Below, one piece after another: positions 1 to 8,657 of a DNA stretch of 52,337 bases (the stretch's first letter is position 1; every line of letters starts with the position of its first letter). A program made the translations under genes and the position numbers. The DNA lies in IMG/VR virus record IMGVR_UViG_3300036770_004836, positions 1 through 52,337 of that record. One strand, given 5' to 3'. The notes under the pieces were generated by a model. The model worked only from the letters and a program-made list of their open reading frames with translations. It searched no databases and was not told the DNA's origin. This DNA comes from a virus.

Positions 1-53
1 AAGATTCGCTAAAACTTATGAAGTTGTATAAGTCCGAACAACGCAAAAAATAA
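1..53 (+). CDS. C-terminal tail of an upstream plus-strand gene (partial)
   Basis: From base 3 one frame reads 16 hydrophilic codons (ending in Glu-Gln-Arg-Lys-Lys) to a TAA at 51-53. The other two plus frames also close within the first 30 bases, so this is simply the only open stretch. The next plus-strand gene starts at 100 on the same strand, so a co-directional neighbour is plausible. The function cannot be judged from 16 residues, and it may not be a gene. Confidence 0.35.
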   Translation, partial: DSLKLMKLYKSEQRKK

Positions 54-99
54 CTTTTTTTAATAGATTTTACTTCATTCTTTCGTATATTTTACCAAT

Positions 100-3000
100 A
101 TGAAAGACCCATTATTAGATTTACATCTAAGTCGAGGACTCGGAGACACAATCAGTGCAACACCATCACTTCGAAAACTTTTTTATGCCTACGGTAAAAA
201 AATATCAGTATTAACCGAACATACTGAAATTTTCAAAAATAATAAATACGTAGACAAAATATTTGACACCTCAGAAACTTCTAGGGAAAGTTTACAAGAA
301 AAATATGAATTATTGGTTAGTTTTGCACCTAATTTAGAAAATGAATATGAAATAGGATTACGTCACAACGTAATGGATATTCGACAATTTCATGCATCAG
401 GTTTGGGATTTACTCTTCTACCCGAGGAATGTGAGGTTGATTATAGTCCCGACGAATGGGAACCGATTGAAAATCTTCCAGATAAATTTGTTCTAATACA
501 TCCAGTTCAAAGTTGGGCTTCGAGAACATGGGATATTGAAAAATGGACACGATTGACTGAAATGTTAAATGATAATGGTATTTCAGTTGTTTCAGTTGGT
601 AAATCTTCAAGTGAAATAGGGTTTCATATGGTCCAAAAACCCGTTTTTGATTTTCCCATCAAATTAGGGTTAAACTTGATGAATCAAACTAGCATATCTC
701 AGACGTGGTGGTTAATTCAAAAAAGTTTAGCTTTCGTAACAATGGACTCAGGACTGTTACATTTAGCAGGTTCTACAGACGCCCAAATTATTCAACTTGG
801 TAGTTCAATAAATTGGAGATTACGTGCTCCATTCAGAAATGGCCGTCAGGATTACAAATATCATTATATTGATGGTGATTGTAAAATTGCATGTGCTTCG
901 GATATGAAATATAGCGTACTGGAATGGAATTCGGTTAGAGCAATACCCCCATTGGTTGGGTGTTTGGAAAAAAAATCTGAATACCTTTGTCATCCAAAGA
1001 TTTCCAATGTTCTCAATAAATTAATTGAAGTTATAAAATATAAAAAAATGAAAAAATTAGATATTACTCGAACTGATTTAATAAAACAGATTGGGAAAGA
1101 ATTTCAAAATGGTAAAGGTGTGGAAGTCGGTACTTTCAAAGGGGAGTTTTCAAAAGAGATTCTTAATAACTGGTCTGGAACTTTGTTTATGGTTGATGTG
1201 TGGAAGGGATTACCCAATGAAGAATATTCGGATGTAAGTAATCATAATAACTTTGAACATGGTGTTTTCCATCATGCAATGAATAACATTCAAGGTTTTG
1301 AAAATAGAGCGATTATGATTAGAGCATCTTCCGAAGTTTCTTCGAACATGTTCGAAGACAACTCTTTGGATTTTGTCTATATTGATGCAAATCACGCATA
1401 TGATTATGTCGTTCAAGATATACGTTTATGGTATCCAAAAGTTAAACCTGGTGGTTATTTATGTGGTCATGATTATATCATGACAATAGATTGGTATAAT
1501 GACCCAAACTTTTTGAACAATAAAAAAGATAAACACATGTATGCTGGAAAATCTTATATTGGTATTTTTGGTGTTAATCCCGCGGTTGATGAGTTTTGTG
1601 AAAAAAACGGATATGATTTAAGTATAACGAACGAAGGACACGCAAGTTGGATGATAAAAAAAAAAGATGAATTAGTTTCTGAAACAACATTGAAATTAGA
1701 AAAAAAAGTTAATCCTATAAGAATTTTATTTTTTGCCCCTCACCTCTCCACAGGGGGAATGCCATCGTATTTACTGAAAAGAATCGAAAGTCTTCAACAA
1801 AATAAACTGAATGTTGAAATATTTGTCGCAGAATTTTGTCAATACTCGAATATATACACCGTTCAAAGAAACAAAATCAAAGAACTCATACCTGAAGGAA
1901 ATTTTTGGACAATCAATACTTTGAATAATCATAATGTCGAAAATTCAATGAAAATAATGCAAATTATTAAAGATAATTCTATCGACATTGTACATATTGA
2001 TGAAATGGTTGAGGGATTTGACCCATTCAACAAAGTTCCAAGTGAATTAATAAATTCCATTTATGATAACAATAGAACTTGGAGAGTCGTAGAGACTTGT
2101 CACAACATTTCGTTTGACCCTAACACATCAAAAAAATTTCACCCTGACGCGTATGCATTATGTACACCTTATCACTTAAATGGATTCTTTAATAATATGC
2201 CATCCCACAAAGAGGTGTTCGAGTTTCCAATTGAAAATAAATTTAGATCTCGTGAAGAACAAGTTAAATCTCAAGAAATATTGGGGTTAGATACTTCGAA
2301 AGTCCATGTAATCAACGTTGGTCTATGGACATCAGGTAAAAATCAGGGTGAAGGGATAGAAATTGCAAGACATTTTCAAGATAGAAATGTTGAATTTCAT
2401 TTTATTGGGAACCAAGCATCAAACTTCAAAGATTATTGGGAACCTCTGATGTCAAACTTACCATCGAACGTTCATATTTGGGGGGAAAGAAGTGATGTTG
2501 AAACCTTTATGAAAGCGGCAGATGTGCTTATGTTCAACTCGACTTGGGAGTGTAATCCTTTGGTAATTCGTGAAGCGGCATCATTTGGACTAAAAATTAT
2601 TGCGAGAAATCTACCCCAATATGTTGGAATGTTTAATGGCCTAATCACTCCGCTTTCAGAAGAAATTTCAACTAATGTAAGTTTATTACGTAATTTGATT
2701 TCTTCAACTCGTAATTACCAAATATTGAGTGGTATGACCGAAGATTTCGCAGAAAGACATTACAATTTATATAAATTTTTGTTGACACAAGAACCAATAA
2801 AACAAATAAAAAATATTTCAAAAATAGATATTAAACAATTTTTCATAAATGAACCATTTTTAGAAATTGTTGGAGACAGTAATAGCCTGTATGATGTAAA
2901 ATTTTTTGATGAACAGGGCGTTTGTCATTATCATAATAAAATAAAATCAAATAATTGGATTAAATTAAATCGAAGATATTTTACCAAATGGAACACCAAA

Positions 3001-4587
3001 ATTCTAGAGGATGGCGTGTTGGTATATGATAAAACTCTTGATTATAAAGGTAAAAGAGTATTAATAAACTTTGAAAGCAGTTCTTTGGGGGATACTATTG
3101 CGTGGATACCTTATGCTCTTGAATTCAAAAAAGTACATGAATGTGATGTGATTGTATCTACTCATTTGAATTATCTTTTCCGTGATACATATACAGAAAT
3201 AGAATTTGTTGAACCAGGAAATGTTGTTCATGACATTCAAGGCCAATATAATCTTGGATGGTTCTATGACACAAATAAAGAACCAGTTTTACCAAATACA
3301 ATTCCATTACAACAAGCCGCTACAAACATATTAGGATTACCATATACTGAAATAAAACCAAGAATTTCATACAAAATATATGATAGACCTTACGAAGAAA
3401 AATATGTAACAATTGCGACAAACTCGACAGCGGGATGCAAGTTTTGGACCAAAGAAGGTTGGCAAGAACTAATCAATTATCTTCATTCATTGGGGTATAA
3501 AGTAATAAATGTATCGAAAGAAGATAACCATTTCAATAATTGCGAAAAAGTAAAAAATGTTGAAATGGATTACACAATGAATGTAATTCACCATAGTGAA
3601 TTCTTTATAGGATTATCAAGTGGACTGTCTTGGTTATCTTGGGCATTGGGTAAACATGTTGTGATGATTAGTAATTTCACAAACGAAAATCATGAATTTT
3701 CATCAAACTGCACTAGAATTACAAACTTGAATGTTTGTAATAGTTGCTGGAATAATCCCTCATACAAATTTAATAGAGGAGATTGGTATTGGTGCCCAGT
3801 CCACAAAGGTACGTCTCGACAATTTGAATGTCATACTTCGATAACTTCAGAAATGGTGATTTCGGGAATCCAAAATTTATTGAAACCTAAATTATTTCAA
3901 TCAAAAAAACCTAAAATACAAATAAAACATTTGTTAACAAGAATCGAAGATGAAAGGGAAAAATTGAGTATTGAATCTATAAGCAAATTGAAAGAGTACG
4001 GATTTGATTATTTCCCAATTATAAACAAAGTTTATGAAGGATTCCCTCCCTCGGAAAATTGTAGAAGACCTGAGCACTTAAGTAAGGATAATAAACCAGG
4101 TGAGTTGTTTCCTGGTGCAGGATTAGGTTGGATAACGGGAAGACACTACGGTTGTTATTTAGCACACAGAGAAACTTTAGAGACTATTGATAATGGTTAT
4201 GACTACACCTTGATTTTTGAGGCAGACGCTTATATATGTACGTCAGTAGAAGAGTTTGTTGACATAATATTCAAAAGTTGTGAGATAATGGAAAAAGATG
4301 ATGTTTATTTTTTATCATTTTCTAATAATCTATCCCGACATAAAGAAAAAATTGATAATTATTTTAGTAAAACCGCAAGTAATCAAGACCTAGCACATGC
4401 CTATATTATACGGAACAAAGACAAAGAATGGTGGATGCAAAGATTGATAGATTGTGGATGGGATTCCGCCGATTTGTGGTACAATCATGTGTTTGAAAAC
4501 CACCCTAAATTAAGGTATACCACAAACAAGTCATATTCTAATCAAGGAGCGGGATACTCTTTACTTGATGAAGTAGAAAAAAAGTAA
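100..4587 (+). CDS. Five-module glycosyltransferase/methyltransferase polyprotein-like enzyme
   Basis: A 1495-residue protein and the only large plus-strand gene. Modules in order: residues 1-310, GT9 (heptosyltransferase-type GT-B; RGLGDTISATPSLRKL near the start, DSGLLHLAG later); 330-520, class I SAM methyltransferase (GVEVGTFKG at about 339, YIDANHAYD at about 424, PGGYLCGHDY); 545-900, GT4/GT1-like GT-B (FAPHLSTGGMPSYL; FNSTWECNPLVIREAASFG with the nucleotide-binding Glu); 985-1260, a second GT9-like module like TibC-type protein O-heptosyltransferases (SSLGDTIAWIPYA), ending in Cys1213, Cys1216, Cys1232 and Cys1244 (CX2CX15CX11C), the layout of the TibC iron finger; 1270-1495, GT25-like (LLTRIEDERE, GAGLGWITGRHYGC, LIFEADAY). 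The GT9 module has its own Cys cluster from 261. It probably builds and methylates a glycan on a protein or lipid acceptor in the infected cell. Donors and acceptors are unknown. It is convergent with the minus-strand block. Confidence 0.85.
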   Translation: MKDPLLDLHLSRGLGDTISATPSLRKLFYAYGKKISVLTEHTEIFKNNKYVDKIFDTSETSRESLQEKYELLVSFAPNLENEYEIGLRHNVMDIRQFHASGLGFTLLPEECEVDYSPDEWEPIENLPDKFVLIHPVQSWASRTWDIEKWTRLTEMLNDNGISVVSVGKSSSEIGFHMVQKPVFDFPIKLGLNLMNQTSISQTWWLIQKSLAFVTMDSGLLHLAGSTDAQIIQLGSSINWRLRAPFRNGRQDYKYHYIDGDCKIACASDMKYSVLEWNSVRAIPPLVGCLEKKSEYLCHPKISNVLNKLIEVIKYKKMKKLDITRTDLIKQIGKEFQNGKGVEVGTFKGEFSKEILNNWSGTLFMVDVWKGLPNEEYSDVSNHNNFEHGVFHHAMNNIQGFENRAIMIRASSEVSSNMFEDNSLDFVYIDANHAYDYVVQDIRLWYPKVKPGGYLCGHDYIMTIDWYNDPNFLNNKKDKHMYAGKSYIGIFGVNPAVDEFCEKNGYDLSITNEGHASWMIKKKDELVSETTLKLEKKVNPIRILFFAPHLSTGGMPSYLLKRIESLQQNKLNVEIFVAEFCQYSNIYTVQRNKIKELIPEGNFWTINTLNNHNVENSMKIMQIIKDNSIDIVHIDEMVEGFDPFNKVPSELINSIYDNNRTWRVVETCHNISFDPNTSKKFHPDAYALCTPYHLNGFFNNMPSHKEVFEFPIENKFRSREEQVKSQEILGLDTSKVHVINVGLWTSGKNQGEGIEIARHFQDRNVEFHFIGNQASNFKDYWEPLMSNLPSNVHIWGERSDVETFMKAADVLMFNSTWECNPLVIREAASFGLKIIARNLPQYVGMFNGLITPLSEEISTNVSLLRNLISSTRNYQILSGMTEDFAERHYNLYKFLLTQEPIKQIKNISKIDIKQFFINEPFLEIVGDSNSLYDVKFFDEQGVCHYHNKIKSNNWIKLNRRYFTKWNTKILEDGVLVYDKTLDYKGKRVLINFESSSLGDTIAWIPYALEFKKVHECDVIVSTHLNYLFRDTYTEIEFVEPGNVVHDIQGQYNLGWFYDTNKEPVLPNTIPLQQAATNILGLPYTEIKPRISYKIYDRPYEEKYVTIATNSTAGCKFWTKEGWQELINYLHSLGYKVINVSKEDNHFNNCEKVKNVEMDYTMNVIHHSEFFIGLSSGLSWLSWALGKHVVMISNFTNENHEFSSNCTRITNLNVCNSCWNNPSYKFNRGDWYWCPVHKGTSRQFECHTSITSEMVISGIQNLLKPKLFQSKKPKIQIKHLLTRIEDEREKLSIESISKLKEYGFDYFPIINKVYEGFPPSENCRRPEHLSKDNKPGELFPGAGLGWITGRHYGCYLAHRETLETIDNGYDYTLIFEADAYICTSVEEFVDIIFKSCEIMEKDDVYFLSFSNNLSRHKEKIDNYFSKTASNQDLAHAYIIRNKDKEWWMQRLIDCGWDSADLWYNHVFENHPKLRYTTNKSYSNQGAGYSLLDEVEKK

Positions 4588-4681
4588 AATTCTATCTTAT
4601 CGAAGATTTGAAATAAAAGTTAGATTATTTTTTTATAGTCGACTTTTATTTCTTCATTATTTATATTGATAATAGAATTTT
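4586..4681. terminator. Nested inverted repeats between convergent genes (bidirectional terminator)
   Basis: The outer arms AAAATTCTAT (4586-4595) and ATAGAATTTT (4672-4681) overlap both stop-codon regions. The inner arms GAAATAAAAGT (4610-4620) and ACTTTTATTTC (4642-4652) form a perfect 11-bp stem with a 21-base loop that contains a T-run. The position between convergent genes suggests termination in both directions. The stems are AT-rich and no clean T-tract follows the inner one, so efficiency is uncertain. Confidence 0.55.
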
Positions 4682-5489
4682 AGATTAAACTATTTGGTAG
4701 GTACCCCTTAAAATTAGAGTAAATATGATTCAATAATACCTTAGCATAAGTTTTATTATGGATAGGCCCTGCGTGAATATCATCCACAGCACCATCCACA
4801 AAATTACCATAAGCACCATCAAATCTATTGAATTCACTATACGCAGTCGGAATACCCATCCATCCATTCCATAACCAGTTGCATTTCTTTGATTCCAAAA
4901 AATACTTTATCAGAAGATGATTTTTATACCAATTCATAAAATCTTCATAATCGTTTTGAATCGCGACTAAACTATTTTGTAATTCCCTACCATCTTCAGT
5001 TTCTTTAGTATACCCCCATTGTGATGTAATCATAAAAGGTTCTAACCCCCCATCTTTGGTGTACAACTCCCTTCTTTGCGGCGACGTATACATAATCAAA
5101 ACCAAATCAGGTTTGATTAAATCATAATAAGTAATTAGGCATCTGGCAATAAAATCATTACTTCTCCCTCCCATCCCAAAATTATGATTTACTCCGTTGT
5201 TAACTAACTTAGAGAACTGAGCGGGCCATGTTTCATCATCATTTACCCCAACTCCTTCAGTATTGGAATCTCCAATCGACATTATCTTAAATCCTTCTTT
5301 GTCTATAGAGTCACCCCTAAAACCTAATTCGTTGTAAGTATATAAACACAAACGAGTTTCATCAGACCCCGAGGTATAGTATGATTGATTTTTCTTTTCT
5401 GACAAACTCCATTTATAACTGGAAATTTCGAACCCCTCAGGAGTCCAATACTTGAGATTATGTAAGGATTTGAAAAATCTTGGATCCAT
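4680..5489 (-). CDS. SGNH/GDSL-family hydrolase (putative glycan esterase)
   Basis: A 269-residue SGNH-type protein. Block I is GDSNTEG with the nucleophile at Ser75; a GGRSND stretch (108-112) fits the oxyanion blocks; block V is DDIH (Asp236, His239). The first about 65 residues contain an N-x-x-G-F-R-G motif seen in the same place in the SGNH protein at 33606-34436, so these two are long-form paralogues. Family members remove or transfer O-acetyl or other acyl groups on sugars. It is the last gene of the minus-strand block and its ATG overlaps the upstream TAA by one base (TAATG). No signal peptide is apparent, so it probably acts in the cytoplasm. The substrate is unknown. Confidence 0.75.
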   Translation of the reverse strand: MDPRFFKSLHNLKYWTPEGFEISSYKWSLSEKKNQSYYTSGSDETRLCLYTYNELGFRGDSIDKEGFKIMSIGDSNTEGVGVNDDETWPAQFSKLVNNGVNHNFGMGGRSNDFIARCLITYYDLIKPDLVLIMYTSPQRRELYTKDGGLEPFMITSQWGYTKETEDGRELQNSLVAIQNDYEDFMNWYKNHLLIKYFLESKKCNWLWNGWMGIPTAYSEFNRFDGAYGNFVDGAVDDIHAGPIHNKTYAKVLLNHIYSNFKGYLPNSLI

Positions 5490-6562
5490 TATATAAGATT
5501 TTGTTTTTGAAGAATAAATTCTTGTAGATTATGCCAACATTGTTGAGCGGGTATAAATGAATTAACTTCTCGAACGAAGTCATGATAATCAGGATGTGAC
5601 ACATCCCAAACTTTTTCCATTTCATATTCTTCTTCAGTAAAGGTCCCCCAATTGTTAATTTTACCATAAAAAACATTAACTTTTTTCCCAAAAATTGACA
5701 ACATCAAATCATAAAACGTTTTCATTTCTTTATAATTTTTCTGTTGTACAACAAATGAAGTTTTAATATTTTTCAAACCCCTTATAGTATTAATAAACTT
5801 AAGGTTTTCAATTAACTCATCCCAATTTCCACCAACTCTTACTTTATTTTCATACGTATCTTTAGTCGCAGCATCAATACTAATTTCACACGTTTTAATA
5901 TATTTGTGTACATTACTCATCGATTCCCACATTTTCTTATCCCATCTGGTAGCGTTGGTATGAAGATGTATATGAGACAAACTTGGCCATTTATTCGAGT
6001 CAAAGTTTCTGAGAAAATCCCTAAATCCAACAGAAACGAAAGGGTCACCTGATCCAGTTATATATAATCTTTTTGTGGTTTCACCATATTGAGTTTCTAT
6101 CTCGTCGATAGTTTTTTTTACTCTTTCAATCCCCTTAGAATTTTCTACTATCAAGTTTATCCGACAAGACGGACATTTGAGATTACAAGTCCTATCGAAG
6201 GAAAATTGTATTGTGGTTGGGGGTGATAAAATACCTTTTTTGAACGATTCAATCTTTGAGTTCAATTCCTTTGGTAGTTTATTTTTGTGATATAATGTAC
6301 TTGTATTACCCACTTCCCCAAAATTTTCAAGTTGATGTAAGTATGGACATTGGGTCTTATCACAGTATTTGAAAGACCCATCTATTACGGATTCTCGTAT
6401 TTGTTGTGCTTCAGTTGACTCCCAAGCATCTTTTGGTGAAGAATGTTGTGGTAAATATTTTTTTAACCATGACGCACAACACAGAAACCTATCCTTTTCA
6501 TGAATTTCTAAAGCAGCAAAAGGAACCGCACAAACATAGTCATTCAAATCTATCTTCTTCAT
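5489..6562 (-). CDS. Radical SAM protein with N-terminal SPASM-like cysteine region
   Basis: A 357-residue protein. The radical SAM cluster motif CX3CX2C is at Cys126, Cys130 and Cys133 (DRTCNLKCPSC), followed by YITGSGDPF, the GGEP-equivalent strand. Upstream, residues 10-75 carry CAVPF, a Cys pair (FLCCASW), an AWES/IRESV segment and YCDKTQCPYL. This is the layout of a SPASM auxiliary-cluster domain, but at the N terminus, as in phage and glycan-cluster radical SAM proteins. The reaction is unknown; candidates are sugar epimerization, dehydrogenation or peptide modification. It overlaps the next gene by ATGA and ends in Leu-Ile. Confidence 0.82.
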   Translation of the reverse strand: MKKIDLNDYVCAVPFAALEIHEKDRFLCCASWLKKYLPQHSSPKDAWESTEAQQIRESVIDGSFKYCDKTQCPYLHQLENFGEVGNTSTLYHKNKLPKELNSKIESFKKGILSPPTTIQFSFDRTCNLKCPSCRINLIVENSKGIERVKKTIDEIETQYGETTKRLYITGSGDPFVSVGFRDFLRNFDSNKWPSLSHIHLHTNATRWDKKMWESMSNVHKYIKTCEISIDAATKDTYENKVRVGGNWDELIENLKFINTIRGLKNIKTSFVVQQKNYKEMKTFYDLMLSIFGKKVNVFYGKINNWGTFTEEEYEMEKVWDVSHPDYHDFVREVNSFIPAQQCWHNLQEFILQKQNLI

Positions 6563-7008
6563 ATTAAATCTTTTTGGATTTGAAGTTCGAAAGGATTATT
6601 TAACATAAAACCAATTAAAGTATATCTATCCCCCACACAATCATTAACCCTATGATATTCTTCTCCCGAAAAATAAATCATGTCACCCTTTTTAGGGGTA
6701 TATACTTCCTCACCGAAAAAAATTTCACCACCTTCAAAGTCATCATTCAGAAAAACAATAAAAGACCAAGAGTTCAAGTGCGTATGTGGTTCTTCAATTT
6801 GTTGGATTGTTTCATTAACCATTTGCACTCTGAATTTTTTGAAAACAAACCTATCCAATTTTCTAACTTCAATTTCGGTATCCATTAAATCAACGAAGTA
6901 AAACTTGTAATATTGGTCTCCGAAGTATTGTTTGACACCATTTTTGAAAATATTAATGAAGTATTCGGTTTCTTCATTCGTAAGAAATGATGGGACGTAT
7001 TTAATCAT
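6559..7008 (-). CDS. 2-oxoglutarate/Fe(II) oxygenase-like protein with an altered metal motif
   Basis: A 149-residue jelly-roll protein of the prolyl-4-hydroxylase type. It has the typical run LNDDFEGGE (87-95), a P-x-K-G-D turn (105-109), the distal His119 and the 2OG-binding Arg128 (GDRYTLIGF). Where the family has H-x-D, this protein has His75-Thr-His77. The iron may therefore be held by three histidines, or the acid may come from elsewhere. It is the first of four adjacent small oxygenase-type genes (6559-8657). The substrate, either protein side chain or sugar, is unknown. The stop overlaps the next start (ATGA). Confidence 0.75.
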   Translation of the reverse strand: MIKYVPSFLTNEETEYFINIFKNGVKQYFGDQYYKFYFVDLMDTEIEVRKLDRFVFKKFRVQMVNETIQQIEEPHTHLNSWSFIVFLNDDFEGGEIFFGEEVYTPKKGDMIYFSGEEYHRVNDCVGDRYTLIGFMLNNPFELQIQKDLI

Positions 7009-7010
7009 AA

Positions 7011-7532
7011 TTAAAATAAACTCATTTCAACACCCAACTCTTTATGTGATATAAAATAAACAAATGAATATCTTGTACCCTTTGTGATTTCAGTCACCTC
7101 GTGTAAGACATCCGAGTTCATTTTATACAACACTCCTAATTCAGTTGCCAATTCACCATCAGGATTATAGGTTATTAATCTACCACCCTCAAAATCGTCA
7201 TTAAGTTTTGCACCAACGATAACGGCCCAATCATTCTGTCTTTCTTTATCCACATGTTTGGCAAATTTACCCCCCGTGAAAAATTCATGGGCATAAAAAA
7301 ATCTTCCTTCTTTTATTTTATTGTTCGGAAATTCATCTTTCAGAAATTCAGAAATCAAATCGAAAAACCATTGTGTTGATTGTTCCCGTTTGACTTCACA
7401 AATATTATAATCCAACCTTGACTTGTGTAATCCTGCAGGAGAACAAACATCAGGACAATATCTTACATTAGATTTACCAAAATAAGACATCCATGATATA
7501 ATTTCTTCACATTGTTTTTCTGTTAATTTCAT
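7011..7532 (-). CDS. 2OG-Fe(II) oxygenase (prolyl-hydroxylase type)
   Basis: A 173-residue protein with the complete facial triad: His93-Val-Asp95 and His144, plus Arg154 for 2-oxoglutarate (KGTRYSFVYF). LNDDFEGG (110-117) is the usual strand following HxD. The N-terminal 60 residues contain four Cys. This family hydroxylates proline, lysine or asparagine residues, or small molecules. It is probably co-translated with its neighbours (2-4 base spacing). The start is at an A/T-rich ATG with no Shine-Dalgarno motif. Confidence 0.82.
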   Translation of the reverse strand: MKLTEKQCEEIISWMSYFGKSNVRYCPDVCSPAGLHKSRLDYNICEVKREQSTQWFFDLISEFLKDEFPNNKIKEGRFFYAHEFFTGGKFAKHVDKERQNDWAVIVGAKLNDDFEGGRLITYNPDGELATELGVLYKMNSDVLHEVTEITKGTRYSFVYFISHKELGVEMSLF

Positions 7533-7536
7533 ATTG

Positions 7537-8079
7537 TTATATAATTTCTTGTGGAATCATTAAATCACTTTTTCTAGCCCAAAAAACCATAGAATATCTT
7601 ACACCTTGCATAACCTCAGTAACCCAATGGGGTAATTTAGCATCAAAATTTATACAATTACCACGATTTGGATTTGCAGTAAAATTTTCGAACATTAAAT
7701 CCCCCCCTATATAAGATCCAGGTTCAGATAATTGGAAAATATACGAACGATATCTCTCCCCCCTCTCTTTATCACCAGAATCATAATTCAAAATATTATT
7801 ATCCCTATGAACAGGAAATGAATCCCCAACAACATATTTCCTAACCAATAGATTATGTACCTGTTCATCATTAGAAAACGTGAAACGGTTGAGGTTTAGT
7901 TCAGGAAATATCGAAAAAAACTCCTCAGGAATATCCTCATGAGAAACTAATCCTTCTTGTCCGCATTTACCATATCTTTTTCCTCTATTCATAATGTCTA
8001 GAGGGCCATTTTCGAAATAGTTAATGAAATATTCACATAAACCTTCACTAAGTAATAATTTTTCTTCGATTGGTTTCAT
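7537..8079 (-). CDS. 2OG-Fe(II) oxygenase
   Basis: A 180-residue protein. The triad is His91-Arg-Asp93 and His151, with Arg161 (GVRYSMVFW) for 2-oxoglutarate. The strand after HxD (YIFQLSEPGSYIGGDLMF) is longer than in the neighbouring oxygenases and resembles PKHD-type hydroxylases. Its sequence is clearly diverged from the genes on either side, so this is not a recent tandem duplication. It starts in an ATGA overlap with the upstream gene. The substrate is unknown. Confidence 0.8.
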   Translation of the reverse strand: MKPIEEKLLLSEGLCEYFINYFENGPLDIMNRGKRYGKCGQEGLVSHEDIPEEFFSIFPELNLNRFTFSNDEQVHNLLVRKYVVGDSFPVHRDNNILNYDSGDKERGERYRSYIFQLSEPGSYIGGDLMFENFTANPNRGNCINFDAKLPHWVTEVMQGVRYSMVFWARKSDLMIPQEII

Positions 8080-8657
8080 ATCACAGTTTTATTTATTTTT
8101 TTTTGATTCGATACGTCAATACACAAACTACCAGCATAAACAATTCGTTTTTTTTCAGAATTGGGGGTTGGAATTGCGGTATGCCTTATATCACCAGGAA
8201 ATATAAATATATCTCCAACATTCGGCATGAATTTATGTCTTTTTTTATCCTCATCTTCAAAAACAATACACCCTTCATCACCACTTACTTCATCCGTTGT
8301 TTGTAAATAAAACGTGAAAGTAAAATCAGACAAAATATTGGATCTACCAGAAGGATGAACCAAGATATGTTGATGCATCCATTCTAAATTAAATCCTTTT
8401 TTTTGTGTATAAATCCAGTAATGTTGGGCGTAATTAACAAGTTTCCTGTCGGTTATATTTTCTATTTGAGTTTTAATATAAGAATTTATGGAATTAAAAC
8501 ATTCCGTTTCAATTTCTACCCAAACAGAATTATCATTAGTGTGTATTGCGAGTTTGTCGTTAATTTCAACGTACTTCAAAAATTCACTAATAGGAAATTC
8601 ATTATTATATTTCCCTTTGTATATTGTGAATTTTTCCGATAACTTTATTGGACTCAT
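8076..8657 (-). CDS. Putative 2OG-Fe(II) oxygenase, divergent
   Basis: A 193-residue protein with a double-stranded beta-helix pattern. It has His-rich WMHQHILVHPSGRSN in the metal region, FTFTFYLQ as the central strand, G-C-I-V-F-E-D, PNVGDIFIFPGDIRH with the distal His, and KKRIVYAGSL with a basic residue for the cosubstrate. It resembles the putative 2OG-FeII oxygenase families of T4-like phages more than the prolyl-hydroxylase group. The metal-binding acid is not obvious. A cupin without oxygenase activity is the main alternative. ATGA overlaps at both ends. Confidence 0.6.
   Translation of the reverse strand: MSPIKLSEKFTIYKGKYNNEFPISEFLKYVEINDKLAIHTNDNSVWVEIETECFNSINSYIKTQIENITDRKLVNYAQHYWIYTQKKGFNLEWMHQHILVHPSGRSNILSDFTFTFYLQTTDEVSGDEGCIVFEDEDKKRHKFMPNVGDIFIFPGDIRHTAIPTPNSEKKRIVYAGSLCIDVSNQKKINKTVI

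Noticed and set aside
1-99. Promoter for the 1495-residue gene
   Set aside because: The region is A/T-rich but no convincing -10/-35 or Bacteroidota -7/-33 pair could be placed.
4658-4665. TATAAATA, a T4-type late promoter motif on the minus strand
   Set aside because: It would fire from the end of the minus-strand block into the antisense of the plus-strand gene; a single hit in AT-rich DNA is expected by chance.
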